Assembly (NCBI RefSeq): GCF_036250755.1
Contig: NZ_CP109583.1
Coordinates: 8,240,001-8,304,000 of the forward strand
Length of the DNA stretch: 64,000 bases
Source: Streptomyces uncialis
GTDB lineage: Bacteria > Actinomycetota > Actinomycetes > Streptomycetales > Streptomycetaceae
Reading direction: 5' to 3'
Shown: positions 50,619 to 59,642 of the stretch, piece by piece
Position numbering within the stretch: position 1 is the stretch's first letter
Layout of the letters: every line of letters begins with the position of its first letter
Translations under genes and position numbers: made by a program
The notes under the pieces: model-generated
Told to the model about the DNA's origin: nothing
The model's database searches: none
What the model saw: only the letters and a program-made list of their open reading frames with translations

Positions 50619-51821
50619 GTGCCGGAGCTCACCGAACCGGCCGCCATCGTCGAACAGTCCGGCTGCCCCACCTGTGAAGCGCCCGCGGGAAGCATCCGCC
50701 GCACTCGCGGCCGCGAGGTCGCCGCGAAGCAGGGGTCTCGAACGCGAGGCTCAGGTCGAGGTTCGGGATGTCCACAACATCTGGTGGCCGACCGGTTCGG
50801 GCCACGCCGGGTCGCTGTCGTCAGCGACGCGGTCCGCTGCGCGGTCGTCCTCGCCGCCGCCGTGGCAGTCATGCTGGCGTCCCCGAGCGTGTGGCTCCTG
50901 GTCACGGTCGCGTTGATCTTCGGAGTGGTCGACGCGGTATTCATGCCGGCGGTGGGCGCGCTCCCGCCGCGTATCACGGCACCTGACCAGCTCGCCCGGG
51001 TCCAGGGGATGCGCGGATTATCCATCCGGCTGAGCAACGCCGTCGGACCGCTCCTGGCGGGAACCGTACTGGTGATCGGCGGCGCGGCCGGCGCTTTCAC
51101 AGCCGCTGGAGTCCTCTTCGCTCTCTCGCTCGTCACTCTGCTCACCGTGCGGATCACTCCTTCCGCGGAGGTACCCCAGCGCGCCTCCGCCTGGCGTGAA
51201 CTGGGCGACGGTCTGCGATACGTCCGTCGGCACCGGATGCTCGCACCGCTGGTCACCGTGATCGGGCTGAGCGAGATGTGCTTCAGCGGTCCCGTCGCCA
51301 CCGGCCTGGTGCTCCTGGCCGACGAACGCGGCTGGGGCGCCTCGGGCATGGGATGGATCGCGAGCGCGTTCAGCGTCGGAGCCGCGGCCTCAGCGTTGCT
51401 GCTCACCGTCTCGACCCGGATACCGCGCGCCGGGCTGGTGATGTGCGGCGCGTTGCTCGCCACCGCTGCGGGAGCGGTCGCCTTGGGGCACGCGGCCTCA
51501 CTGCCCATCGCCGTCATGTTCGGTTCCTTGATCGGACTGACCAGCGGGTTCACGACCACCCTCACTGGTGCCCTGGTCCAGACGGAGACAGACCCCCGCT
51601 ACCTCGGACGGGTCGTCTCGGTCACCACTCTGTGCACGCTGGGCCTCGCTCCCGTGCTCTTCCCGGCCGTCGGCATCACGGTGGCCCTGTGGGGAGCGGA
51701 CATGTTCTTCATCGGATGTGGCGCGATCTGCCTGCTGGCCGCAGCGCTCGGCCTGTCGGTCCCCATGATCCGGCACGCCGAACTCCACCCGTCCAGTTCT
51801 GCATCGTCGGCAGGCGGCTGA
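50619..51821 (+). pseudogene. MFS transporter lacking its N-terminal helices
   Basis: From about 50780 the frame encodes MFS helices 3-12 (from LVADRFGPRRVAVVSDAVRC, which is the loop 2-3 motif, to the C-terminus). The expected first two helices are missing; in their place is a soluble stretch VPELTEPAAIVEQSGCPTCE... with Cys-x-x-Cys and many Arg residues. That stretch recalls the N-terminal zinc-binding segment ahead of some Streptomyces resolvases, in decayed form (from memory, not checked). The gene is therefore probably a fusion left by a recombination event and not a working pump. GTG 50619 is only a nominal start. Confidence 0.65.
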
Positions 51822-51913
51822 GGGGACCGGCAGGGTTCGCGTCCAACCGTTCGTCGGCCGATGCCTCACGTCAGGCCCGCACAGGTAGAGGTGCGTCAAG
51901 GCGGGGAACCCTA

Positions 51914-52050
51914 GGGTGCGGGGAACTGCGCGACCCCGGGGAACCTGTACAGGAACAAGTGCGCCCAGCACAGAAGACCCAGGGCGTGGGGAACTGCGCA
52001 GCCGACGAGTACCCGCACAGGAACAAGTGCGCCAAGCACAGGAAACCCGG
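51914..52050. repeat. GC-rich repeat, two copies of about 68 bp
   Basis: Two tandem units start near 51914 and 51982 with GGGG-AACTGCGC cores and CAGGAACAAGTGCGCC; they are the inverted counterpart of the 48.9 kb array. It lies after the truncated MFS gene and right ahead of the next gene. Confidence 0.75.
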
Positions 52051-52080
52051 GGGCGTGAGCGACGGGGAGGGGGCGGCGGG

Positions 52081-52941
52081 ATGGAGCGGCGGCGGGTGTT
52101 GGCCGGGTTCGGGGGAGGGCTCACCGTCTGGGCGGTCGGGTCCACCGAGGCGCGAGGGCAGGGACGGGCCACCCAGAACCCCGGGCCCTTGCGGCACGCA
52201 CACGCGCACAACGACTTCGCCCACCCCCGCCCCCTGCACGACGCCCTGGCGCACCGCTTCACCAGCGTCGAGGCCGACGTACACCTCGTGGACGGCCAAC
52301 TCCTCGTGGCCCACGACCCGGTGGACCTCGACCCCTCCCGCACCCTCGACGCGCTCTACCTCGCACCGCTCGCGGCCCTGGTCCGGGCCCACCACGGCAC
52401 CGTGTACCGGGGCTCCCGGCTGTCCCTGCAACTCCTCGTCGACCTCAAGACCGAGGGCGTGTCGGCGTACCACGCCCTGGACCGCCGGCTGCGCGCGTAC
52501 CCCGGGCTCCTCAGCTCGTACCGCGCCGGACGGGTACGACGCGGACCGGTCACCGTGGTGGTCTCGGGGGACCGGGCGGCCCGGGAGCCGATGGCGGCAC
52601 AGCGGGTCCGGTACGCCTTCCACGACGGCCGCCTCACCGACCTCGGGCCCGCGGTCCGCCCCTCGCTCGTCCCGCTGATCAGCGACAACTGGGGCCGTCA
52701 CTTCACCTGGCGGGGCGCGGGACCCGTCCCGCCGACCGAGCGCGAGACCCTGCGGAGAGTCACCGCCGAGGCCCGGTCACGGGGCCTGCGGGTGCGGTTC
52801 TGGGCCACACCCGACGCACCAGGACCGCAGCGGGAGGCCGTCTGGGACGAACTCCTCGCGGCCGGGGTGGACCACCTCAACACCGACGACCTGGCGGGCC
52901 TCGCCGCGTACCTCGACGCACGACAGCAACGCCGTGGCTGA
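52081..52941 (+). CDS. PI-PLC/GDPD-like phosphodiesterase family protein
   Basis: A 286-residue protein. A short N-terminal signal or Tat-like segment (MERRRVLAGFGGGLTVWAVG) is followed by a TIM-barrel with HAHNDF (His near 40), SVEADVHLVDGQLLVAHDP and a C-terminal GVDHLNTDDLAGLAAYL. These match the PI-specific phospholipase C/glycerophosphodiester phosphodiesterase-like family; probably exported and acting on phosphodiesters. ATG 52081 follows a G-rich ribosome site. Not a fully typical GDPD, so the substrate is open. Confidence 0.82.
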   Translation: MERRRVLAGFGGGLTVWAVGSTEARGQGRATQNPGPLRHAHAHNDFAHPRPLHDALAHRFTSVEADVHLVDGQLLVAHDPVDLDPSRTLDALYLAPLAALVRAHHGTVYRGSRLSLQLLVDLKTEGVSAYHALDRRLRAYPGLLSSYRAGRVRRGPVTVVVSGDRAAREPMAAQRVRYAFHDGRLTDLGPAVRPSLVPLISDNWGRHFTWRGAGPVPPTERETLRRVTAEARSRGLRVRFWATPDAPGPQREAVWDELLAAGVDHLNTDDLAGLAAYLDARQQRRG

Positions 52942-52946
52942 AGCGG

Positions 52947-53660
52947 TCAGGGGCGCAGCTCCGCGTACACGATCAGGTTGTCCACCGGGTGCCCCTCGGC
53001 GTCGAAGTCGCCGTCGCAGGTGATGAGCCGCAGGACCCGCTCGGATGTCGCGCCGTAGACCCGCTCGGTGGGGAACGCCTTCTTGCTGACGGTCTCCGTA
53101 CTGGTGACGGTGAACCGGGAGGTCCCGCCGGACGCGTCACGGACGTCGATCCGGGCGCCCTCGCGCAGCTGGTGCAGCTTCTCGAAGACCGCGGGGCCGT
53201 GCCGGGTGGAGTTATGGCCGATGATCACCGCGGGGCCCGGCTGTCCCGGGGCCGGACGGCCCGTGTACCACCCGGCCGTCATGCCCTGTTCGGCCGGGGG
53301 GACTTCGACCGTGCCGTCCTTGTTGAGTCCGAGGGACATCAGCGTGGAGGACACCCCGATCGACGGGATCGTCACCTCGGTGGGAGCGGGTACCTCGTCG
53401 CCCCGGGCGGTACGGCCGGGGGAAGGGGTGCCGGACGGCGCTTCGGTGGCGGGGGCCGAACCGGCGGCGGACGAGGTCGGCGCGGAGCGCGTCCCCTCGT
53501 CACCGGTACCGGCTCCGCAGGCGGTGAGGGTGCTGGTCAGGGTGACCGCGAGGAGCGCGAGCGCGCCGGCCCGCCGTACGCGGTGGACCGGCCCGAACAG
53601 CCGGGCGGGACGGGAGGCGGGCCCTTCGGGGCCCTGCGGGGTGCGGTGGGTCGGCGTCAC
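52947..53660 (-). CDS. Class F sortase
   Basis: A 237-residue sortase. An N-terminal helix (AGALALLAVTLTSTLTAC) carries a lipobox-like end, then a Ser/Pro/Thr-rich linker and the sortase barrel (about 105-237), with the catalytic His in VIIGHNSTRHGPAVF and Cys in LRLITCDGDFD. GTG 53660 has GAGG four bases upstream; the open frame runs 34 codons further. Directly downstream of the repeat-containing surface protein on the same strand, its likely partner. Confidence 0.88.
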   Translation of the reverse strand: MTPTHRTPQGPEGPASRPARLFGPVHRVRRAGALALLAVTLTSTLTACGAGTGDEGTRSAPTSSAAGSAPATEAPSGTPSPGRTARGDEVPAPTEVTIPSIGVSSTLMSLGLNKDGTVEVPPAEQGMTAGWYTGRPAPGQPGPAVIIGHNSTRHGPAVFEKLHQLREGARIDVRDASGGTSRFTVTSTETVSKKAFPTERVYGATSERVLRLITCDGDFDAEGHPVDNLIVYAELRP

Positions 53661-53771
53661 GGTGCCTCGGGGTCTTCCGGGTCTCGGGAGGGGGACGCGG
53701 CGCGTGTCCGGGCCGCGCGGACGGATGACGCGGACGGGTGGCGCCGCACGGAGCGGCGCCACCCGGGCGGA

Positions 53772-54341
53772 TCAGCCGTTGCGGTGCGCCGCGCGGCGGC
53801 GCAGCATGATGGTCCCGGCGCCCGCGAGCATCACCCGACCGGCCGCGGAACCGGCGACGGCGGTCGAGCCGCCGCCCTCGGCCGCGACTCGCTCACCGGC
53901 GGCGACCCCGCCACGGGGGGCGAGGGAGACCTTCTTGTCGGCCAGCTTGCTGTCGACGACGCGCGGTGCGGGGGTGGCCGTCGGCTCACCGGCGGCGACC
54001 CCGCCGCGGGGCGCGAGGGAGATCTTCTTGTCGGCCGGCTTGCCGTCGACGACACGCGGTGCCGGTGTCGAGCCGGCAGCCGCTTCGGGAGCAGGGGCCG
54101 AGCGCGGCGGGGTCGTCGCGCCAGCCGCGACGCCGCCGCGCGGGGTCACCGTCACCTTGTCGCCGGGGGCCTCGCGGTCGGGCTGGACGACCTCCGCCTT
54201 GGCGGGGGAGTCGGAGTCGGACACGGAGATGCTGCGGTCCGGCGCGCCGTCGGACGCTACGGCCGCGCCGGCCGGGGCGAGCACCCCGCCGATGGCCGCG
54301 GTGAGCAGCGTCGCACGACGCAGGATGGAGCGAGAGGACAT
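53772..54341 (-). CDS. Exported repeat protein, likely sortase partner
   Basis: A 189-residue protein I can describe but not assign. After a signal peptide (LLTAAIGGVLAPAGAAVASDG) come three copies of a unit with [IV][ST][LV][AT]PRGGVAAG near residues 65-75, 108-118 and 143-153, separated by Pro/Ala-rich spacers. The C-terminus has a hydrophobic helix (STAVAGSAAGRVMLAGAGTIML) and a basic tail RRRAAHRNG, like a sorting tail, but I see no LPxTG. Placed immediately upstream of the class F sortase gene, about 110 bases apart. Confidence 0.78.
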   Translation of the reverse strand: MSSRSILRRATLLTAAIGGVLAPAGAAVASDGAPDRSISVSDSDSPAKAEVVQPDREAPGDKVTVTPRGGVAAGATTPPRSAPAPEAAAGSTPAPRVVDGKPADKKISLAPRGGVAAGEPTATPAPRVVDSKLADKKVSLAPRGGVAAGERVAAEGGGSTAVAGSAAGRVMLAGAGTIMLRRRAAHRNG

Positions 54342-54484
54342 GACGTGGTTGCCTTTCAGCAGGGACTACGGGTACCCGGGAAGGCCGGTGGTGCCGTCCT
54401 CCCGGGTATGCCGCAAGGCTGCCGGGCAGTTGTGAGGAACCTGTCAGCTCACTGTGCTGATCGCATCAGGCCGCGCGCGGCCCC

Positions 54485-54596
54485 CACCCGCCACCGGCCC
54501 ACCCGCCACCGCATCACCCCGGCCACCGCTCACCCGCCACCGCTTCACCCGGCCACCGCTTCACCCGGCCACCGGTTCACCCGCCACCGGTTCAAC
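54485..54596. repeat. Degenerate tandem repeat CACCCGGCCACCGCTT
   Basis: Six to seven imperfect copies of a roughly 14-16-base unit (CACCCGSCCACCGSNT) lie right after the end of the histidine kinase gene. Low-complexity slippage repeat. Confidence 0.6.
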
Positions 54597-56811
54597 CATC
54601 GGCGGGAACGCCCCGACCGTCGGTGTCCGGGCCGGTGGCCCGGTCCCACCGTGCCGCCATGGGAAACCACAGGGTGAAGACCGTACCCACGCCGACGACG
54701 CTCGACACGTCGACCGTCCCGCCGTGCGCCTCCATCAGCCGCCGGACGATCGCGAGCCCCAGACCGCTGCCGCCGGTACGCCGGTTGCGGGACTTCTCGG
54801 CCCGCCAGAAACGGTCGAAGACATAGGGCAGCTGCTCCGCGGATATCCCTTCCCCGGTGTCCCGGACCTCCACGACCAGATCACCGTCCGGGCCACGGCG
54901 GAACGCCCGTACACACACCTCACCACCGGACGGGGTGTGCCGGATCGCGTTGGACACGAGGTTCCCGACGGCCTGCCGCAGCCGGACCGGATCGGCCCAC
55001 GGGTCCTCGTGGTGAGGGGCCGTCACACTCTTGCCGGGCCCGCAGCCCGGCCCCGTCACGGGGTCCGCCTCCGTCCGCACGGTCAGGGTGACGCCCGCCG
55101 CGTCCGCCCGGGTCCGGTGCGCGGCGGCGACCTGGGTCAGCAGCTCCGTGACCCGTACCGGCTCCGGGCTCAGCCGCAGGGCGCCCGCGTCCGCCTCGGC
55201 CAGGTCCTGGAGGTCGTCGATGATGTGCTGGAGCTGCACCGCCTCCTCCAGCAGCGACGCCACCAGCGCCTTGTCCAGTTCGGCCACCCCGTCCTGGGCA
55301 CCCTCCAGCCAGCCCCGGATGGTGCTCAGCGGGGTCCGCAGCTCGTGCGCCACATCGCTGACCATCACCTTGCGCTGCTCCTCCAGCCGGGTGCGGTGCG
55401 CCGCCATGTCGTTGAACGCGGCGGCCAGCCGCCCTATCTCGCTGTCGGCGGGTACCCGTACCGGGGTCCAGCGGTCCCCGTCCGTGCCGTCCCGCATCCG
55501 GCGGGCCGCACCGGTCAGGGCGTGCAGCGGACGGACCAGCCGGGTGCCCGCGAGGACCGACACCCCGACCGTCAGGGCGAGCACCAGGGCCGCGGCTCCC
55601 GCGATCTTCGCCGTGTTGGCGGGCGACAGATCGAAGTTGGATTCGGCGCCGCCGTCCGGGGCGGTGAGGAACAGCAGCGCGGGTTCCGCCACATGGGAGG
55701 CGAGCTGCTCCAGCCGGGCGTTCTCCAGACATGTGGCGACCGGACGGTCCCCGCCGTCCGCGCGTGACTTCGCGGCCCGGGACCCGGAGGACCACGTCAG
55801 ATCCAGGGCCACCTCCACCTCGCTGTGGCCCCGCCGGTCGAGACAGGCGTTGGTGAGGTCGTTGAGCGTGTCCAGCGCCTTGCGCTCGGACGCCGTCGGG
55901 GTGGCCAGCGCCTCGGTGCCGCAGTCCAGTTCATCCGTCACATAGACGTCGCGGTCGGCCGTCGTGGACGGCCGCTCGGTCTCCAGCCGGGGACGGCCGC
56001 TGGGCCCGGTGACGATGGTGACGGTGAAACCGCGGTCGGTGTAGCAACGGGCCTGCCGCTCGGCGAGCGCCCGCAGCACCCCTCGGTCGGCCGCGGACAG
56101 CGCGAACGGCCCCACCGCTCTCGGGTCGATCCGGTCGGCCGCCAGTTCGGCGGCCGTCCGCTCGCCCTGCGGGGAGGGCAGCACCTCGGCGGATCCCGCG
56201 ATGTCGATCCGAGGGGGGACCCCGGGCCTCGCGGAGGGCACGGGAGCGGGTTCCTTGAACGGCGTCCGGGGGGCCGGCATGGGCCCGCCCCGTTCGCCCT
56301 CGCGGACGGGACCCGGGGTCACGGTCGTACGGCTCGTGACGGGGTCCGTGCCCGGACCGCCCGAGGTGAGGCCCGACAGGGCGGTGTCCACGGCCAGTGG
56401 GTTGACGACCGCGGAGGGATGCGGGGGCAGTGCGGGCGGGACGGCCCGGTCGCTGGAGTCCGCGAGCGGGCGCCGCTGCTCGTTGGTGGTGAGGGTGACC
56501 CGGCGTCCCGTGCGCTCCGCGAGTTCGTCCACGGTCCGCTGGACGCCTTCCCACCCCGCGTGCGTGGCGCCGTAGGCGAGCAGGGTGTCGTAGACCCGCG
56601 CGTCGTCCGCGATGGCCCGGCCCTGCTCCTGCTCGATCGCGCCGGAGGTCGTCTGCACGGCGATCCACGCGGTCGCCGCCACCGAACACGCGGCGACCAG
56701 CGCCGACACGGCGAGGAACCGGCCCAGCAGGCTCTTGCGCAGCGGCAGCCGTGAGCCGCGCTCCGCCCGGCGCTCCGCCCTTTTGCCGCGCCTTCGTTCA
56801 CGCCTGGGCAT
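54592..56811 (-). CDS. Sensor histidine kinase with large extracytoplasmic domain
   Basis: A 739-residue kinase. Helix 1 at about 25-50 and helix 2 at about 395-415 enclose an exceptionally large outside domain of about 340 residues with several cysteines (RCYTDRG, ELDCGTE, NACLDRRG, ATCLEN) and long Pro-rich parts. Inside are HAMP (TRLVRPLHALTGAARRMRDG), HisKA with HELRTPLS and HATPase with N, G1 and G2 boxes (NLVSNAIRHTP, DTGEGI, GLGLAI). ATG 56811 overlaps the regulator gene by 14 bases. Likely senses an envelope signal. A longer start at 56838 is possible. Confidence 0.88.
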   Translation of the reverse strand: MPRRERRRGKRAERRAERGSRLPLRKSLLGRFLAVSALVAACSVAATAWIAVQTTSGAIEQEQGRAIADDARVYDTLLAYGATHAGWEGVQRTVDELAERTGRRVTLTTNEQRRPLADSSDRAVPPALPPHPSAVVNPLAVDTALSGLTSGGPGTDPVTSRTTVTPGPVREGERGGPMPAPRTPFKEPAPVPSARPGVPPRIDIAGSAEVLPSPQGERTAAELAADRIDPRAVGPFALSAADRGVLRALAERQARCYTDRGFTVTIVTGPSGRPRLETERPSTTADRDVYVTDELDCGTEALATPTASERKALDTLNDLTNACLDRRGHSEVEVALDLTWSSGSRAAKSRADGGDRPVATCLENARLEQLASHVAEPALLFLTAPDGGAESNFDLSPANTAKIAGAAALVLALTVGVSVLAGTRLVRPLHALTGAARRMRDGTDGDRWTPVRVPADSEIGRLAAAFNDMAAHRTRLEEQRKVMVSDVAHELRTPLSTIRGWLEGAQDGVAELDKALVASLLEEAVQLQHIIDDLQDLAEADAGALRLSPEPVRVTELLTQVAAAHRTRADAAGVTLTVRTEADPVTGPGCGPGKSVTAPHHEDPWADPVRLRQAVGNLVSNAIRHTPSGGEVCVRAFRRGPDGDLVVEVRDTGEGISAEQLPYVFDRFWRAEKSRNRRTGGSGLGLAIVRRLMEAHGGTVDVSSVVGVGTVFTLWFPMAARWDRATGPDTDGRGVPADG

Positions 56812-57547
56812 GTCGCCCGGCCCCGCCCGGCCCGCCACGGCCCCGCTCCGGATCGGTGAGCTTGTAGCCGACCCCGAAGACGGTGAGCAGCCGGGCCGGA
56901 CGGCGCGGGGCCCGCTCTATCTTCTTGCGGAGGTTCATCACATGCACGTCGACCGTGCGGATGCTGATGTACCGGTCGAAGCCGTGGAGTTCCTCCAGCA
57001 GCCGCTGCCGGCTGAAGACCCGGTCCGGTTCGGCTGCCATCGCGGCCAGCAGCCGGAACTCGCCCGGTGTGCACTCCACGGCGCCGCCGTCGACATGGAC
57101 CTCATGGCGGTCCGGGTCGACGACCAGCGCGCCGACGGCCAGGGTCCGGACCGCCGGGGGAGCGGCGGCGGGCACCGGCCGGGCGGTGCGCCGCAGCAGG
57201 GTGCGTACCCGGGCCATCAGTTCGCGCGGACTGTACGGCTTGGTCATGTAGTCGTCCGCGCCGAGGTCCAGCCCGAGCAGCAGATCGTCCTCGGTGCTGC
57301 GGGCCGTCAGCATCAGCACGGGCACGGTACGGGCCTCGGCCCGCAGCACCCGCACCACGTCCAGGCCGTCCGCCTTCGGCATCATCACGTCGAGCACGAT
57401 CAGATCCGGTTCCCGCTGCCGGACCCGTTCCAGGACCGCCAGTCCGTCATGGACCAGCGTCACACCGTGGCCCTCTCTTTCGAGATAGCGGCGGACCAGC
57501 TCGGCCTGCTTCTCGTCGTCCTCGGCGACCATGACATATGCGCACAC
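56798..57547 (-). CDS. OmpR/PhoB-family response regulator
   Basis: A 249-residue regulator: receiver domain (about 1-118; Asp in LIVLDVMMPKADG, Lys in DYMTKPYSPRELMARV) and winged helix (about 150-240; GEFRLLAAMAAEPDRVFSRQRLLEELHG, RTVDVHVMNLRKKIE). GTG 57547 is chosen because TACGAT (minus strand, 57555-57560) sits about seven bases upstream as a -10 box, suggesting leaderless translation; an ATG five codons on is the alternative. Partner of the overlapping kinase. Confidence 0.9.
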   Translation of the reverse strand: MCAYVMVAEDDEKQAELVRRYLEREGHGVTLVHDGLAVLERVRQREPDLIVLDVMMPKADGLDVVRVLRAEARTVPVLMLTARSTEDDLLLGLDLGADDYMTKPYSPRELMARVRTLLRRTARPVPAAAPPAVRTLAVGALVVDPDRHEVHVDGGAVECTPGEFRLLAAMAAEPDRVFSRQRLLEELHGFDRYISIRTVDVHVMNLRKKIERAPRRPARLLTVFGVGYKLTDPERGRGGPGGAGRHAQA

Positions 57548-57630
57548 CCCGCCGATCGTAGGGTAAGTACGACGATCGACGGGGTGCGCGCTCCCCGGTG
57601 CCCGCCCCGTCCGGTGGCGGGGACGGGGTC

Positions 57631-59013
57631 TCACCCCGTGGCGAACACCCCGATCCCGTTGGCGACCATGCGTTCCGAGCCGTCGCTGGGGTGGTTGCGC
57701 ACCGTGACCCGGGTCGCCCCCGCCTTACGGGCCGCGAGGGTGGACGAGCCGCCGCCGTCGAGGTTGAACCCGTCGTCGGCGCCCGCGTCCCGCAGCTCCC
57801 GGGCCAGCTCCGCCATGGTCAGGCCCTTGCGGTAGGCGCTCGCCCCGTCCACCGCGAACAGCAGCAGCCGCCGCCCGGCGGCGTCGATGCCGACGGCCGT
57901 CCGCACGGCCGACGCCGAGGTGTCCAGCCCGCTGAGCGGCGCCCCGTCCCGCAGCACGGGGTGCCCGCCGATCGCGAACCGGTACGCCACCCCCGCCACC
58001 GACGGAACCAGCCGGTGGCGCACCGTCACCCGGTCGCCGACCGACAGCTTGCGCAGCTCACGCGCGCCCGCCTCCCGGCCGACCAGCACGGTCGTGCCCT
58101 GGAGGACACGTCCGTCACCCGGGGTGGCGCGGGTGGCGACGACCTCGCCGCCGCGCACGGTCACCTCATGGGTGTCGTCGCTGCACGGATCGCCGCGCTT
58201 GGTGTCGCTGCCGCAGGTCGCGCGGACCCGGGAACGGCTGCCCCAGTCGGCGGTGAACGCCCCGACCGAGCCCACCTTGAGGGCGTACTGGTTCAGGCCG
58301 TGCAGCTTCAGCGTGCCGCCGGGGGTGGTCACCGCGCCGTCGAGCCGCAGCCGGTCCAGCCGCGCCCGGCCTTCGGTGTCGACCCCCAGCACGTCCTCGG
58401 TGCTGGTGCCGGGCGGCAGCGACGGACCGAAGCGCTGCTTGCGCGGGACGGCCGCCTTCAGCTCCCGTCCCGCGGCGATCGCGGGGCCCACCGGCGCGTA
58501 GGTGGGGGAGACCCCGGGGTGCTGCGCCTCGGTGATGTTGAAGAAGTCGCCGTTGACACCCGCGATCGCGCCGCCCGTGTTCGCGAGCGACGAGACGGTG
58601 GCCCGGCCGCCCACCACCGAGGGGTAGAGCAGATCGACCTTGACCCCGGGGTCGCCCAGATCGACGGTCAGCAGATGGGCGTGGGTGGTACCGCGCGGGG
58701 TGCCGATGTCGTAGTGCCGGTACGTCACCCCGGTGGCGATCCGCTCGGTCACCCCCAGCAGACCGTGGGCGCCGGGCGGGGCGCCGTGGACCTTGACGCT
58801 TCCGGGGCGCTTCGCGGCGCCCGCGAACGCCTCGCCCGCCTGGGCGCCGCTGGCCTGCGGCGCGGCGGACAGCGCAGTGCCGGTCAGGGCCGCACAGGTC
58901 AGGCCCACCGCCAGCAAAGCCTTGAACCGCCCGCGTTCACGGGTGCGGGCGGCGGGTCCGTCGTGGCGCTCCGTACCGAGCCGGGGTGGGGCTCCCGTAC
59001 CGCGTTCTGTCAC
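57631..59013 (-). CDS. Secreted phosphodiester glycosidase (NAGPA family)
   Basis: A 460-residue exported protein. After an N-terminal helix (FKALLAVGLTCAALTGTALSAA, about 30-52) comes a phosphodiester-glycosidase domain with IAGVNGDFFN, TAVGIDAAGRRLLLFAVDG and DGFNLDGGGSSTLAAR. The family includes human uncovering enzyme NAGPA and bacterial proteins linked to cell-wall glycopolymers. GTG 59013 has GGAAGGAG eight bases upstream. Lies upstream of the two-component genes on the same strand. Confidence 0.9.
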   Translation of the reverse strand: MTERGTGAPPRLGTERHDGPAARTRERGRFKALLAVGLTCAALTGTALSAAPQASGAQAGEAFAGAAKRPGSVKVHGAPPGAHGLLGVTERIATGVTYRHYDIGTPRGTTHAHLLTVDLGDPGVKVDLLYPSVVGGRATVSSLANTGGAIAGVNGDFFNITEAQHPGVSPTYAPVGPAIAAGRELKAAVPRKQRFGPSLPPGTSTEDVLGVDTEGRARLDRLRLDGAVTTPGGTLKLHGLNQYALKVGSVGAFTADWGSRSRVRATCGSDTKRGDPCSDDTHEVTVRGGEVVATRATPGDGRVLQGTTVLVGREAGARELRKLSVGDRVTVRHRLVPSVAGVAYRFAIGGHPVLRDGAPLSGLDTSASAVRTAVGIDAAGRRLLLFAVDGASAYRKGLTMAELARELRDAGADDGFNLDGGGSSTLAARKAGATRVTVRNHPSDGSERMVANGIGVFATG

Positions 59014-59115
59014 TGATCGCGCTCCTTCCGCCGGCCGCCGCGCCAACTTCTGTCCGGAAGGCCGGTTTTCGGTCGGTGGGCGAGTCCATCAGAAGGAGGG
59101 CCGTGTCAGGGGTGA

Positions 59116-59493
59116 CTACGTGCCGACCAGACGCGAACGGATCAGAAATCGCACTCCTTCGGGTGCCTCCAGGGAGAAGCCGCCACCGCGCCCCGGCACC
59201 ACGTCGACGATCAGCCGGGTGTGGCTCCACAGCGCGAACTGGCTGCGCGACATCCAGAACGGGACGGGTTCGCCGCAGCCCTCGACGTCGAGCTCGGCGA
59301 GCAGCACATCGGAGTCACCGGTACGGAACTCACCCGCCGGGAAGCACATGGGGGCGCTGCCGTCGCAGCAGCCGCCCGACTGATGGAACATCAGCGGCCC
59401 GTGCTCCGCGCGCAGTCGGCGCAGCAGCTCGGCCGCGGCATGGGTCAGCTCCACCCGGGCGGGCGGGGGGCCGGTGGGGTCCGTGCTGTCCAT
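59116..59493 (-). CDS. DUF779 family protein
   Basis: A 125-residue protein with the family core MFHQSGGCCDGSAPMCFPAGEF and FWMSRSQFALWSHTRLIVDVVPG. Conserved cysteines (GGCCDGSAPMC) suggest a metal site. In many bacteria DUF779 genes are next to aldehyde dehydrogenases and their role is unknown; here no such gene is adjacent. ATG 59493 has only a weak ribosome site. Confidence 0.88.
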   Translation of the reverse strand: MDSTDPTGPPPARVELTHAAAELLRRLRAEHGPLMFHQSGGCCDGSAPMCFPAGEFRTGDSDVLLAELDVEGCGEPVPFWMSRSQFALWSHTRLIVDVVPGRGGGFSLEAPEGVRFLIRSRLVGT

Positions 59494-59642
59494 ACGGTGT
59501 CCCGGGGCTCGGCTACGGGGGGCGCGTACGGCCCGTCCGGTGGGCGGACCACGGGTACGCCGTCCCGGCCCTCGCGCGGCCCTGTCGATGGCGCACCCTG
59601 CCCGACAGGGTGCCGTGCCCGACGTTGCGGGGACGTTGCGGG

